Source of the DNA: Microbacterium sufflavum
GTDB taxonomy: Bacteria > Actinomycetota > Actinomycetes > Actinomycetales > Microbacteriaceae
Direction: 5' to 3'
Length of the DNA stretch: 64,000 bases
Assembly: GCF_023091155.1 (NCBI RefSeq)
Contig: NZ_JAHWXK010000001.1
Location: 620,001-684,000, forward strand
The notes under the pieces: generated by a model
Told to the model about the DNA's origin: nothing
Databases searched by the model: none
Seen by the model: the letters and a program-made list of their open reading frames with translations, nothing else
Translations under genes and position numbers: made by a program
Shown: positions 54,370 to 64,000 of the stretch, piece by piece
Position numbering within the stretch: position 1 is the stretch's first letter
How the letters are laid out: every line of letters begins with the position of its first letter

Positions 54370-55938
54370 TCAGTCCCACAGGAGCGCGCGACGCAGGCGA
54401 TCGGACGCCTCCGTGGCATCCGGGACCACCTGTGCGAGGCCGGTCCCGGCCACCCAGGCTCCGACCACCGCCAGGCCGGGGATCGCCTGGATCGCATCGC
54501 GCGCAGCCTGGCGCCGCGCCCCCGATCCGAGGAGCGACGCGGGCTGCGACTGCACGAACCGTCCGCGGTGCCCTGCGATCACCTGGGTCGGCTCCAGCGG
54601 TACACCGAGCAGCGCGGCCGCCTCCCGCCGCGCCAGGTCGATCGCCGCCGCGTCGTCGAGGGCGGCGGTGGCCGCGGGCTCCCCCTGCGCGCCGAACGAC
54701 ACCCGCACGACCTCCCTGTCGCCCGCGGCCTCCCGCACCCACTCCCACTTCGCCGTCGAGTGGGTGAGCGCCTTGGCCGTGTGGCTCCCGGGCACCGTGA
54801 GCACCCCGGTGCCCCGCGGCACGCTGCGCAGAGCCGGGGCATCCAGCAGCAGCGTGACGATCTCGATCTCCGGGGACGCGGCCGCTTCGGCCAGAGCGAG
54901 CGCCGGCACCGCGTCGGCGAGCAGCTCGCGCGCCACGGACTCCGCGGTCGCGACGATCACGGCGTCCGCACGGAGAAGCTCCTCCACCGGCTCGTCCGTC
55001 ACCGCGACGGCGTCGGCCAGAGGCTCCGACTCGGCAACCCACGGCTCCGGCGTCTGCGTCGGGGTGTCGAGCTGCGTCGCGGCCGTGACCCGCCAACCGC
55101 CGTCCTCCGACACGACCGAGAGCACCCGCACTCCCGTGCGCACGGTCGCCCCGAGCTGGGCGAGGTCGTCGGCGATCGCGTCCACCAGCACGGTCATGCC
55201 GCCACGGAGGCCTTCCACCGCGGCACCCGGAGCCTTCGCCCCACCGGAGCCGCCGTTCCCGCGCAGCGCCAGCACCGCGCCGGACAGCGAGCCGACGCGG
55301 GTCAGGGCGGCGTTCAGCCCCGGGGCGGCCACGTCGATGTCCACGTCGTCGGGCGACGCGGAGTACACGCCCGTCGTGACCGGGGCGACCAGGCGGTCGC
55401 GCACCTTCGGGCCCATGCGGGAGGCGACGAGCCGCCCGAGGCTCAGCTCGTGGCCGATGGTCAGCGGCGGCCGTACGCGGTCGAGGTAGGCGCGCCATGC
55501 GCCCGACCATCCGATGATGCGCCGCACGTCGTCCTGGAACGGGTTGCCGGGAATGCCGAGGACCCCGCCCACCGGGAGCGGAGCCGCACCCGTGCCGGGG
55601 ATGCCGGAGAGCCAGGCGCCGCCCGCGCGAGGGGGCACGACCCGATCCGCGAGTCCGAGCTCGTCGACGAGGGCGCGGACGAGGCCGCCCCTGGTCGCGT
55701 AGCTCTCGGCGCCCGCATCGAGCGTCACACCGTCGAGCTCCACGCGACGCAGGGCACCGCCCAGCGCCTCGGCAGCCTCCAGCACCGTGACCCGCATGCC
55801 GACCTTGGCGCACTCGCGGGCGGCGACGAGACCACCCATGCCCCCGCCGATCACGACGACGTGCTTCTCCGCGGCGCGTGCGGCCAGGTCGGCCGGCTCG
55901 GCCGCGGACGTGTGTGCACCGGAGGGGTCAGGGCTCAT
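54370..55938 (-). CDS. hemY: Coproporphyrinogen/protoporphyrinogen oxidase
   Basis: 522 residues. FAD enzyme (CgoX/HemY) that oxidises coproporphyrinogen III. FAD motif VVVIGGGMGGLVAARE near residue 30, a middle substrate domain, and a C-terminal FAD part ending with VVGAWVAGTGLAQVVPDA. The start at 55938 has GGAAGG nine bases upstream; an ATG at 55947 has no room for a ribosome site. Also called hemG in some genomes. Confidence 0.93.
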   Translation of the reverse strand: MSPDPSGAHTSAAEPADLAARAAEKHVVVIGGGMGGLVAARECAKVGMRVTVLEAAEALGGALRRVELDGVTLDAGAESYATRGGLVRALVDELGLADRVVPPRAGGAWLSGIPGTGAAPLPVGGVLGIPGNPFQDDVRRIIGWSGAWRAYLDRVRPPLTIGHELSLGRLVASRMGPKVRDRLVAPVTTGVYSASPDDVDIDVAAPGLNAALTRVGSLSGAVLALRGNGGSGGAKAPGAAVEGLRGGMTVLVDAIADDLAQLGATVRTGVRVLSVVSEDGGWRVTAATQLDTPTQTPEPWVAESEPLADAVAVTDEPVEELLRADAVIVATAESVARELLADAVPALALAEAAASPEIEIVTLLLDAPALRSVPRGTGVLTVPGSHTAKALTHSTAKWEWVREAAGDREVVRVSFGAQGEPAATAALDDAAAIDLARREAAALLGVPLEPTQVIAGHRGRFVQSQPASLLGSGARRQAARDAIQAIPGLAVVGAWVAGTGLAQVVPDATEASDRLRRALLWD

Positions 55939-55977
55939 GCCGTCCATCCTTCCACCGCGCCCGGGGGCGACGCGTGC

Positions 55978-57000
55978 TCAGGCGCCGTGCACCAGCTCGA
56001 CGATGCGCGTCAGCTGGTCGGGGTCGGTCTCGGGCGGCACCCCGTGACCGAGGTTGACGATGTGCCCGCGGGCCGCACGACCGCGCTCCAGGACGTCGCG
56101 CACGTGCGCCTCCAGCACGGGCCACGGCGCCCCGAGCAGCGCGGGGTCGATGTTGCCCTGCACGCTCGTGTCCGGTCCGAGGATCGCCGCGGCCTCGTCG
56201 AGCGGAAGACGCCAGTCCACGCCGACCCCGTCGGCGATGCCGCCCAGGCGCATGTCGGCGAGGAACGGGCCGGTGCCGACGCCGAAGTGGATGGTGGGGA
56301 CACCGATGCCGTCGAGCGCGGCGGTCGAATGCGGTGCCACGAACGTGCGGTAGTCGGCGGGGCTGAGCGAGCCGGCCCAGCTGTCGAAGAGCTGCACGAC
56401 CGCGGCACCCGCGTCGCGCTGCGTCTCCAGGAATCGTCGGGAGACGCGGGCGAGCCACCCCGCCAGACGGTGCCAGGCGTCGGGGTCCGCGTGCATCATG
56501 CCGCGTGCCCGCAGGTGCTCCTTCGACGGGCCGCCCTCGACGAGGTAGGCCGCGAGCGTGAAGGGCGCGCCGGCGAAGCCGATCACCGGGGTGTCGCCGA
56601 GCTCCGCCGCGACGATGCCCACCGCCTCCGCGATCGCCGTGCCGTCGAGCGACTCCGGGTCGATCGCGGTGATCCGCTCGACATCGGCCCTCGTGCGCAC
56701 GGGGTTCGCGAACACCGGCCCGCGCCCCGGCTCGATCTCCACCTCGACGCCGGCGAGGCGCAGCGGGATCACGATGTCGCTGAAGAACACCGCCGCGTCC
56801 ACACCGTGCCGCCGCACCGGCTGCAGGGTGATCTCCGCCGCGAGGTCGGGCGTGAGGCAGGCGTCGAGCATCCGTGTGCCCACCCGCAGCTCCCGGTACT
56901 CGGGCAGCGAGCGGCCGGCCTGCCGCATGAACCAGACGGGCGTCGTGTCGGGGCGGTCGCCCGTGAGGGCGCGCAGCAGCGGAGCGTCGGAAAGGGCCAT
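55978..57000 (-). CDS. hemE: Uroporphyrinogen decarboxylase
   Basis: 340 residues. Converts uroporphyrinogen III to coproporphyrinogen III. N-terminal signature [16 protein letters not shown]; active-site Asp region in [30 protein letters not shown] and [10 protein letters not shown] are typical. GGGAGG precedes the ATG at 57000. First gene of the minus-strand heme operon, divergent from hemA across 73 bp. Confidence 0.95.
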   Translation of the reverse strand: MALSDAPLLRALTGDRPDTTPVWFMRQAGRSLPEYRELRVGTRMLDACLTPDLAAEITLQPVRRHGVDAAVFFSDIVIPLRLAGVEVEIEPGRGPVFANPVRTRADVERITAIDPESLDGTAIAEAVGIVAAELGDTPVIGFAGAPFTLAAYLVEGGPSKEHLRARGMMHADPDAWHRLAGWLARVSRRFLETQRDAGAAVVQLFDSWAGSLSPADYRTFVAPHSTAALDGIGVPTIHFGVGTGPFLADMRLGGIADGVGVDWRLPLDEAAAILGPDTSVQGNIDPALLGAPWPVLEAHVRDVLERGRAARGHIVNLGHGVPPETDPDQLTRIVELVHGA

Positions 57001-57061
57001 GCCCCCATCCTCCCATTGCCCGGTTATGGGGCCGCCGAGTCCGCCTGTCCGAACGCTCCGG

Positions 57062-57074
57062 TACAATCGAGGGG
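57062..57074 (+). promoter_or_regulatory. hemA -10 element, probable leaderless start
   Basis: A -10 TACAAT at 57062-57067 ends six bases before the GTG start of hemA. Transcription would start at about the G of GTG, so the mRNA would have no 5' leader. There is no -35 of good quality and no Shine-Dalgarno sequence. Leaderless messages are common in Actinobacteria. Confidence 0.6.
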
Positions 57075-58369
57075 TGCTGCTGTGTGTGACGGCGAGTCAC
57101 AAGACCGCCTCCTTCGAACTGCTCGAACGCCTGAGCCGCACCCCCGACGATGTCGCCCCCACCCTGGTGGGCATGACGCCGTGCGTGCAGGGTGCCGTGG
57201 TGCTGGCGACGTGCAACCGGTTCGAGGCGTACGTCGAGATGGACGAGCCGATGACCGCCGCGGGCGCGATCGGCGTCGAGGCCGTGCTCGAAGCCGTCGA
57301 GTCCGCCACGGGCATTCCGGCCGCCGACCTCGACGGCGCCTACACCGTCCACGCCGGGCGCCGGGTGGCCGAGCACCTGTTCTCCGTCGCCTCCGGCCTC
57401 GAGTCGGTCGTGTCGGGTGAGGGCGAGATCGCCGGCCAGGTGCGCCGGGCCCTGAAGTCGGCCCGCAAGGACGGCACCACCTCCCCCGAGCTCGAGCGCC
57501 TCTTCCAGCGCGCGAGCCAGGCGCAGCGCAAGGTCAAGAACGTCACCGCGCTCGGGCGCGCCGGTCGCTCGCTCGTGCGCCTGGCACTCGAACTGGCCGA
57601 CAGCCGCATCGCCGACTGGTCCGCCGAGCGCGTGCTCCTGGTGGGCACCGGCGCCTATGCGGCCGTGACCCTCGCGACGCTACGCGAGCGCGGCGCGGTC
57701 GACATCTCCGTGTACTCGCCCTCCGGTCGGGCCGAGATCTTCGCGGCGAAGCACGGCATCCGCGCGGTCGCAGCCGCGGACTACGCCCGCACAGCCGCAC
57801 ACTCCAGCCTGCTCATCACCTGCACGTCCGCCACCGAACCGGTGCTGGGACCGGAGCACCTGCAGCTCCCCGTCGGTCTCGCCGCGGCCGGGTGCCCGGT
57901 GGGCTCGCACAGCCGGCTCGTGGTCGACCTCGGGATGCCGCGCAACGTCGACCCCGCTGTCGCGACCCTGGAGGGCGTGGCGCTGCTCGACCTCGAGACC
58001 ATCCGCCTGCACGCGCCGCTCGAGGAGCTGCAGGCGACCGACGCCGCCCGCACCGTCGTTCGTGAGGCCGCGGACACCTTCCACGTCGTGGGTGCCCGCC
58101 AGAGCGTGACCCCCTCCGTCGTGGCCCTGCGGTCGCACATCTTCTCGCTGCTCGACACCGAGATCGACCGGGCCCGTGCGCGCGGCGACGAGGACGGCAA
58201 GGTCGAGCAGGCGCTGCGGCACCTCGTCGGCGTGCTGCTGCACACCCCGACCGTCCGCGCCCACGAGCTCGCCGCGGAGGGCAGGGCCGACGAGTTCGCC
58301 GCCGCGCTGTCCGCCCTGTACGGCCTCAGCCCCGAGGCCCCCCCCGCCGAGGACGCCGCCTCCGCCTGA
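57074..58369 (+). CDS. hemA: Glutamyl-tRNA reductase
   Basis: 431 residues. Reduces Glu-tRNA(Glu) to glutamate-1-semialdehyde with NADPH. The catalytic Cys47 lies in [23 protein letters not shown] and the NADPH fold [17 protein letters not shown] are present, and the dimerisation helix closes the protein. GTG start chosen from the TACAAT -10 placement and homology. The neighbour hemE is divergent. Confidence 0.93.
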   Translation: MLLCVTASHKTASFELLERLSRTPDDVAPTLVGMTPCVQGAVVLATCNRFEAYVEMDEPMTAAGAIGVEAVLEAVESATGIPAADLDGAYTVHAGRRVAEHLFSVASGLESVVSGEGEIAGQVRRALKSARKDGTTSPELERLFQRASQAQRKVKNVTALGRAGRSLVRLALELADSRIADWSAERVLLVGTGAYAAVTLATLRERGAVDISVYSPSGRAEIFAAKHGIRAVAAADYARTAAHSSLLITCTSATEPVLGPEHLQLPVGLAAAGCPVGSHSRLVVDLGMPRNVDPAVATLEGVALLDLETIRLHAPLEELQATDAARTVVREAADTFHVVGARQSVTPSVVALRSHIFSLLDTEIDRARARGDEDGKVEQALRHLVGVLLHTPTVRAHELAAEGRADEFAAALSALYGLSPEAPPAEDAASA

Positions 58370-58439
58370 CGGCACGGTCGCCCGGGATCAGCGCGTAGCC
58401 GCTCAGCCGGAGGCGGCGACGCCAGTCATGCGCGAAGAA

Positions 58440-58560
58440 CTACGGCAGCAGTGCGCAATCCGCAGCGGATGCCGCGAGACGAGCATCGAGAGTCAGCAAT
58501 GAGCACTGCGCCGCGCGCGCGAGCACGAGGTACATCGCGTCATACGCGCTGACGTTGCAC
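58440..58560 (-). pseudogene. C-terminal remnant of a VapC-type PIN-domain toxin
   Basis: Minus strand, ending at TAG 58440-58442. The frame reads NVSAYDAMYLVLARA, then LLTLDARLAASAADCALLP. This matches the end of VapC ribonucleases (SAYDAxYLALAE...LLTxDxRLA), with two of the acidic metal ligands. Before Asn the frame turns to Gly/Arg and no start, RBS or the N-terminal Asp domain is present. No vapB gene is near. It looks like a dead fragment left after deletion, within the 246-bp gap before the next gene. Confidence 0.7.
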
Positions 58561-58615
58561 TGCACGGTCCTGCCACCGCCCCCGCGGCATCCGCCCGGGA
58601 TGGGACACTGGGGGC

Positions 58616-59188
58616 ATGGCCCTTCACATCACCGGAGACACCGCCGCCGACACCCTGCTGACCGAGAACCCGCTCGCGCTGCTCGTGGGGATGCTGCTCG
58701 ACCAGCAGGTGCCCATGGAGACCGCTTTCGCCGGTCCGCTCAAGATCGAACAGCGCACCGGTGCGGCCGATGCCGCGGCCATCGCGGGGATGGCACCCGA
58801 GGAGTTCCTCGAGGCGTTCCGCCAGACGCCCGCCGTGCACCGGTTCCCCGGGTCGATGGCCGCCCGCGTGCAGACGCTGTGCCAGGCGATCGTCGACGAG
58901 TGGGGTGGCGACGCCTCAGCGCTGTGGACCGCGGGCGACCCGGACGGTGCGGAGGTGCTGAAGCGCCTGAAGGCACTGCCCGGCTTCGGTGAGCAGAAGG
59001 CCAAGATCTTCCTGGCGCTGCTCGGCAAGCAGTACGGCTTCACGGGCGAGGGCTGGCGCGAGGCCTCGGCGCCCTACGGCGAGGACGGCTCGTACCGCAG
59101 CGTCGCCGACATCGTCTCCCCCGAGTCGCTCACGAAGGTGCGCGAGTACAAGAAGGCGATGAAGGCCGCGGCCAAGGCGGCGAAGTGA
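58616..59188 (+). CDS. HhH-GPD-type base-excision repair-like protein
   Basis: 190 residues. LLVGMLLDQQVPMETAFAGP at the start and the helix-hairpin-helix LKALPGFGEQKAKIFLALLGKQYG are characteristic. The usual following Asp of classical glycosylases (VDTHV) is missing, so the activity is uncertain. It fits the small uncharacterised actinobacterial HhH-GPD family. The stop overlaps the next gene's GTG by four bases (GTGA). Confidence 0.8.
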   Translation: MALHITGDTAADTLLTENPLALLVGMLLDQQVPMETAFAGPLKIEQRTGAADAAAIAGMAPEEFLEAFRQTPAVHRFPGSMAARVQTLCQAIVDEWGGDASALWTAGDPDGAEVLKRLKALPGFGEQKAKIFLALLGKQYGFTGEGWREASAPYGEDGSYRSVADIVSPESLTKVREYKKAMKAAAKAAK

Positions 59189-59610
59189 AGCCCACGGGGA
59201 ACGACGTCGCCGGGCTCATCGCCCGCTCCTCCCCCGCCGCTCGGCGCCGAGACGCGGAGACGCTCACCGCGCTCATGCAGGAGATCACCGGCCGCGAGCC
59301 GCAGACCTGGGGCACCATCATCGGCTTCGGCTCCTGCCACTACCGCTACCCGACCGGTACCGAGGGCGACAGCCCGCTCCTCGGCTTCGCGCCGCGCCGA
59401 GCCGCCACCACGATCTACCTCTTCGAGGGGACGGATGCGCACGCGGACGACCTGGCACGGCTCGGGCCGCACACCACCGGCGTCGGCTGCCTCTACCTCT
59501 CCGACCTGGAGCAGGTGGACCTGACGGTGCTGCGCGGGATCCTGGAGCACTCGCTCGCCTGGGCCGAAGCGGGCGGCGACGTGGGCGCGACGGTCACCGT
59601 CACCGGCTGA
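59185..59610 (+). CDS. DUF1801 domain protein
   Basis: 141 residues. LTALMQEITGREPQTWGTIIGFGSCHYRYPTGTEGD and the LLGFAPRRAATTIYLFEG segment are typical of DUF1801 (YdhG-like) proteins, of unknown function. GTG start overlaps the HhH-GPD gene stop, so both are coupled. Confidence 0.8.
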   Translation: MKPTGNDVAGLIARSSPAARRRDAETLTALMQEITGREPQTWGTIIGFGSCHYRYPTGTEGDSPLLGFAPRRAATTIYLFEGTDAHADDLARLGPHTTGVGCLYLSDLEQVDLTVLRGILEHSLAWAEAGGDVGATVTVTG

Positions 59611-59634
59611 CCGCACGCCCCCGCGGCCGCCGGG

Positions 59635-61350
<1,716 letters not shown>

Positions 61351-61353
61351 GAG

Positions 61354-61454
61354 GGGTCCTCGCTGCGGTGCGGACGGCACCGCGGATACGCGTCGGACGA
61401 CGCAGGGAAACGGACCTCGATCGCGTCACCAGAGGACGCGTTCGCTCAGGACCC
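61354..61454 (-). promoter_or_regulatory. Leader segment able to mask the ABC-F ribosome site
   Basis: On the minus strand GGGTCCT (61454-61448) is fully complementary to AGGACCC (61360-61354), which overlaps the GAGG ribosome site. Between them lies another hairpin, GCGGTGC-CGTCC-GCACCGC. These alternatives suggest ribosome-stalling-controlled translation. This was read by eye; folding energies were not calculated. Confidence 0.45.
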
Positions 61455-61489
61455 ACCGCGGAGAAGACGTCTCGACGCAGTGTCCCGAT

Positions 61490-61510
61490 CTAGCGAATCA
61501 GAGTACCCAC
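61490..61510 (-). CDS. Short leader peptide upstream of the ABC-F gene
   Basis: A seven-codon frame: GTG GGT ACT CTG ATT CGC TAG (fMet-Gly-Thr-Leu-Ile-Arg). It starts eight bases after a TACGGT -10 element, so it would be leaderless. It lies 36 bp before the sequence that can pair with the ABC-F ribosome site. This arrangement is typical of attenuators for antibiotic-response genes. Very short, so evidence is from context only. Confidence 0.45.
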   Translation of the reverse strand: MGTLIR

Positions 61511-61518
61511 GGAGAGAG

Positions 61519-61547
61519 ACCGTAGCAGCCCCGGGCTCCCGACGCCA
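61519..61547 (-). promoter_or_regulatory. Candidate promoter of the ABC-F leader
   Basis: Minus strand: -35 TGGCGT (61547-61542), 17-bp spacer, -10 TACGGT (61524-61519). The boxes are moderate matches, but the spacing is ideal. It lies just downstream of the epoxide hydrolase terminator. Confidence 0.5.
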
Positions 61548-61560
61548 GGGTCGGCACGCG

Positions 61561-61592
61561 ATCGCCCCCGCGCGTGGGGGCGCGGGGGCGAT
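61561..61592 (-). terminator. Hairpin terminator of the epoxide hydrolase gene
   Basis: A 13-bp perfect stem, ATCGCCCCCGCGC (61561-61573) and its complement (61580-61592), with a 6-nt loop. It begins 13 bp after the epoxide hydrolase stop and precedes the ABC-F promoter. Confidence 0.8.
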
Positions 61593-61604
61593 GATGGCAC
61601 GAGC

Positions 61605-62738
61605 TCAGCGCGGGTCGGCGAAGAAGACCCGGAGGTCGGCGGCGAGCAGATCGGGGCGCTCCAGCGCGGCGAAGTGCCCGCCCTCGTCGAAACGGCTCCA
61701 GTGCACGATGTTGTCGTTGTCGCGCTCGGCGAAGACCCGGATGGTCTGGAAGTCGTCCGCGAACACCGCGACCCCGGTCCGCGCGTGGTTGACCTGCGGC
61801 TCGGCCTCGGCGCGCGCGTTCTCCAGGTAGCTGCGGCTCATGCCCGAGGCGGCGTTCGCGAACCAGTTCACGCTCACCTCCAGCAGGATGCTCTCCAGCG
61901 GCACGAGCGAGGTGCCGTTGCCGAAGGAGGTGAACAGCTCACTGTAGGCGAGGAGCCCGACCGGGGAATCGCTCAGGCCCACCGCGACGGTCTGCGGACG
62001 GGAGGCGTTCATCGCGTTGTAGCCGCCCACCGACTGGAACCACTGCATGTGCTCCAATCCCGCGTAGTCCTGCGGCTCGAGCTTCTCGAACTCCGCGGGG
62101 TCGCCCGACGGGAACGAGAACAGCTGCAGCACGTGCAGCCCGAGGAAGCCCTCCGGCGCCAGCAGCCCGAGCTCGCGCGCGACCATCGCGCCGTTGTCGG
62201 AGCCGTGGATGCCGTAGCTGTCGTAGCCGAGGCCGCGCATGAGCCGGTCGTACGCGGCGGCGACCTTCGCCACCGTCCACCCGGCGGAGGCGAGCGGCTG
62301 CGAGAAACCGTAGCCGGGGGCATCCGGGATCACGAGGTGGAACGCCTCCTCCGCGCGACCGCCGTGCGCCTCGGGGTCGGTGAGCCGGTCGATGAGGTCG
62401 AGGTAGTCGACGGAGGAACCAGGGTAGGTATGTGCGAGCAGCAGCGGGGTCGCGTTCTCGTGCCGCGAGCGGATGTGGAGGAAGCGGATCGTCTGGCCGT
62501 CGATCTCGGTGGTGAACTGCGGGTGGGCGTTGAGCCGCTCCTGCGCGGCAGCCCAGTCGAACTCCCGCCACGCGGTCAGCGCCTCGCGCAGGAAGTGGTT
62601 CGGGGTGCCGGCGTCCCAGTCGTCGACGGGCGCGGTGCGGGGCAGGCGCGTGCGGGCGAGGCGGTCGCGGAGGTCGGCGACCTCGGCGTCGAAGACGTCG
62701 ACGGAGAAGGGGCGGAAGGCGAGGGTCGTGGTGTTCAT
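61605..62738 (-). CDS. Epoxide hydrolase family protein (EHN domain)
   Basis: 377 residues. N-terminal EHN domain (about 8-115) and an alpha/beta-hydrolase fold, as in the microsomal epoxide hydrolase group. The nucleophile is Asp181 in HGSDNGAM, and the catalytic His is in DEGGHFAALERP. The oxyanion motif is HTYPG (103-107), unlike the usual HGWPG, and GSDNG replaces GGDWG. Activity on an unusual substrate is possible. Divergent from a WYL regulator. Confidence 0.85.
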   Translation of the reverse strand: MNTTTLAFRPFSVDVFDAEVADLRDRLARTRLPRTAPVDDWDAGTPNHFLREALTAWREFDWAAAQERLNAHPQFTTEIDGQTIRFLHIRSRHENATPLLLAHTYPGSSVDYLDLIDRLTDPEAHGGRAEEAFHLVIPDAPGYGFSQPLASAGWTVAKVAAAYDRLMRGLGYDSYGIHGSDNGAMVARELGLLAPEGFLGLHVLQLFSFPSGDPAEFEKLEPQDYAGLEHMQWFQSVGGYNAMNASRPQTVAVGLSDSPVGLLAYSELFTSFGNGTSLVPLESILLEVSVNWFANAASGMSRSYLENARAEAEPQVNHARTGVAVFADDFQTIRVFAERDNDNIVHWSRFDEGGHFAALERPDLLAADLRVFFADPR

Positions 62739-62757
62739 GTCTCCGACGATAGAAGCC

Positions 62758-62782
62758 CATTAGGCTGGATACGTTCCTAATG
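62758..62782. promoter_or_regulatory. CATTAGG...CCTAATG inverted repeat between hydrolase and regulator
   Basis: Perfect 7+7 inverted repeat with an 11-bp centre, in the 67-bp gap between the divergent genes. It is a good candidate for binding by the WYL regulator and could control both genes. Confidence 0.6.
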
Positions 62783-62805
62783 ATTCGGCGACTTTCGGAG
62801 GCCTC

Positions 62806-63762
62806 ATGGCGGACCCGACCGCACGGCTCCTGGCGCTGCTCGCCCTGCTGCAGACGGGTTCGGAGCGATCCGGCAGCGAGCTCGCGCAGCGGCTCCGCGT
62901 CTCACCCCGCACCGTGCGCCACGACGTCGAGCGCCTCCGCGAACTCGGATACCCGGTCGACGCCCGTCGCGGCTCCACCGGCGGCTACCGGCTCGGGGCG
63001 GGCGGCAAGCTCCCCCCGCTGCTGCTCGACGACGAGGAGGCGGTGGCGGTGACCGTCGGCCTGCGCGCCGCCGCCGGCATCGCGGGCATCGCCGACTCCG
63101 GCGCGAGAGCGCTCGCCAAGCTCGAACAGGTCCTCCCCTCGCACCTGCGCCCCACCGTCGACGCACTGCGCACGAGCGTCGACCGCGCGCCGGAGAACAA
63201 CGACACCGACGCGCCAGACCCGGAGGTCGACGCTGCCGTGCTGCGGGCCGTCGCGGGAGCGATCCGCGACCAGGAGTGGCTGCGCTTCGACTACGACGGC
63301 CGCCCAGTGCTGGTCGAGCCGTACCGCCTGCTCACCTGGGTGCGACGCTGGTACCTCGTGGCCCGCGACCCGCAGACGAGCGAATGGGGCACGTACCGCG
63401 TGGACTGGATGGAGCCGCGGATGCCGACCCGCCGCCGCTTCGACCCGCAGCCGTTGCCCGGGGGCGACTACACCGCGTTCGCCATGCGCACCATCGCCGT
63501 GAGCGGCTGGCAGGTGCACGCGCGACTGCGCATCGACGCGCCCGCCGAGGCCGTGCTCGACCGCATCCACGCCGCGGTCGGCGTGGTCGAGCCGGTCGAC
63601 GAGGAACACTGCATCCTCGTCACCGGCGCCGACAGCCTCGACACGATCGCCGCCTACATCGGGATGCTGATGATGGACTTCACGGTCGAGTCGCCGCCCG
63701 AACTGCTGCCCCGACTCCAGCTGCTGTCGGAGCGGTATGCCAGGGCCGTCGCGGGCTCCTGA
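62806..63762 (+). CDS. WYL-domain transcriptional regulator (YafY-like)
   Basis: 318 residues. N-terminal DeoR-type wHTH (ARLLALLALLQTGSERSGSELAQRL...TVRHDVERLRELGYPV). A WYL domain follows at about 145-230 (LRFDYDGRPVLVEPYRLL...RRWYLVARD), then a C-terminal WCX-like region. Such regulators bind nucleic-acid or small-molecule signals. It likely regulates the divergent epoxide hydrolase through the palindrome between them. Confidence 0.9.
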   Translation: MADPTARLLALLALLQTGSERSGSELAQRLRVSPRTVRHDVERLRELGYPVDARRGSTGGYRLGAGGKLPPLLLDDEEAVAVTVGLRAAAGIAGIADSGARALAKLEQVLPSHLRPTVDALRTSVDRAPENNDTDAPDPEVDAAVLRAVAGAIRDQEWLRFDYDGRPVLVEPYRLLTWVRRWYLVARDPQTSEWGTYRVDWMEPRMPTRRRFDPQPLPGGDYTAFAMRTIAVSGWQVHARLRIDAPAEAVLDRIHAAVGVVEPVDEEHCILVTGADSLDTIAAYIGMLMMDFTVESPPELLPRLQLLSERYARAVAGS

Positions 63763-63770
63763 CCCGGAGC

Positions 63771-64000
63771 TCAGGCCCCGCGCAGGCGCTCCGCGAGGTA
63801 CGCGTGCAGGCCGTCGATCGGCACCCGCTCCTGCGCCATCGTGTCGCGGTCGCGCACCGTGACAGCCCGGTCGTCGAGCGAGTCGAAGTCGACCGTCACG
63901 CAGAACGGGGTGCCGATCTCGTCCTGACGACGGTAGCGGCGACCGATCGCGCCGGCGTCGTCGAAGTCCACGGCCCACGAGCCGCGCAGGGTGTCGGCAA
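63771..64000 (-). CDS. glyS: Glycyl-tRNA synthetase, C-terminal part
   Basis: The frame stays open to the right edge, so only about 76 residues are visible. The anticodon-binding domain end [26 protein letters not shown] is diagnostic for the dimeric class II enzyme (GlyQS). Convergent with the WYL gene, only eight bases apart. Confidence 0.93.
   Translation of the reverse strand, partial: ADTLRGSWAVDFDDAGAIGRRYRRQDEIGTPFCVTVDFDSLDDRAVTVRDRDTMAQERVPIDGLHAYLAERLRGA

Overview
The window is a very GC-rich, densely packed bacterial chromosome segment with ATGA/TGATG/GTGA start-stop overlaps and frequent GTG starts. The gene content points to an actinobacterium, most likely Microbacteriaceae (a Microbacterium-like organism). 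Evidence includes the coproporphyrin-type heme genes with hemQ, the Cgl0159-type inositol gene, YkoEDC with a TPP riboswitch, an actinobacterial holin-X-like protein and a leaderless hemA. This is inferred from gene content; no rRNA or tRNA gene is present to confirm it. No CRISPR array, insertion sequence or prophage is seen, and no gene-free stretch exceeds 300 bp (the longest, about 220-255 bp, are described under individual sites).

Layout. 1-1167: end of a sugar ABC permease pair. 1229-7064: aldo/keto reductase, MocR regulator with a divergent unknown gene, DUF4407 protein, rlmN. 7109-26240: a large carbohydrate/inositol region. It holds iolC-barrel-iolA-iolB-iolD in one minus-strand operon. 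A second minus-strand operon, about 10.4 kb, encodes an IolE-like barrel, a Gfo/Idh dehydrogenase, a lipoprotein sugar binder, two permeases, an ATPase, a PHP metallohydrolase and a GH38 alpha-mannosidase. A GntR/HutC regulator and a KDPG-type aldolase follow. 26285-34261: ankyrin lipoprotein, TauE-like exporter, two SDRs, an APH(3')-like kinase, an HTH protein, and the glutamate decarboxylase/antiporter pair. 34362-37347: TPP-riboswitch-controlled ykoEDC thiamine-precursor ECF transporter. 37434-47566: D,D-carboxypeptidase, heterodimeric ABC exporter, 3-hydroxyisobutyryl-CoA hydrolase-like protein, and an ABC ATPase with a very long acidic His-rich tail. 47629-58369: heme biosynthesis (hemL, B, D, C, Q, Y, E, divergent hemA) interrupted by three small membrane/surface genes. 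58440-64000: a VapC remnant, a HhH-GPD protein, a DUF1801 protein, an ABC-F protein with an attenuator-like leader, an epoxide hydrolase with a divergent WYL regulator, and the end of glyS.

How the genes work together. The most notable system is the inositol region. Both minus-strand operons carry a site matching the IolR consensus KGWCHTRACA, and four sites in the region share a GT-N4-AC core expected of a HutC-type GntR protein, which is encoded at 24777. This links the inositol degradation enzymes to a dedicated ABC importer, a PHP phosphoesterase-like enzyme and a GH38 mannosidase. It suggests, as inference, uptake and dismantling of a mannosylated inositol or inositol-phosphate glycoside, followed by breakdown to DHAP and acetyl-CoA. 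The heme genes encode the route through coproporphyrin (HemY/CgoX, HemQ/ChdC); ferrochelatase is not in the window.
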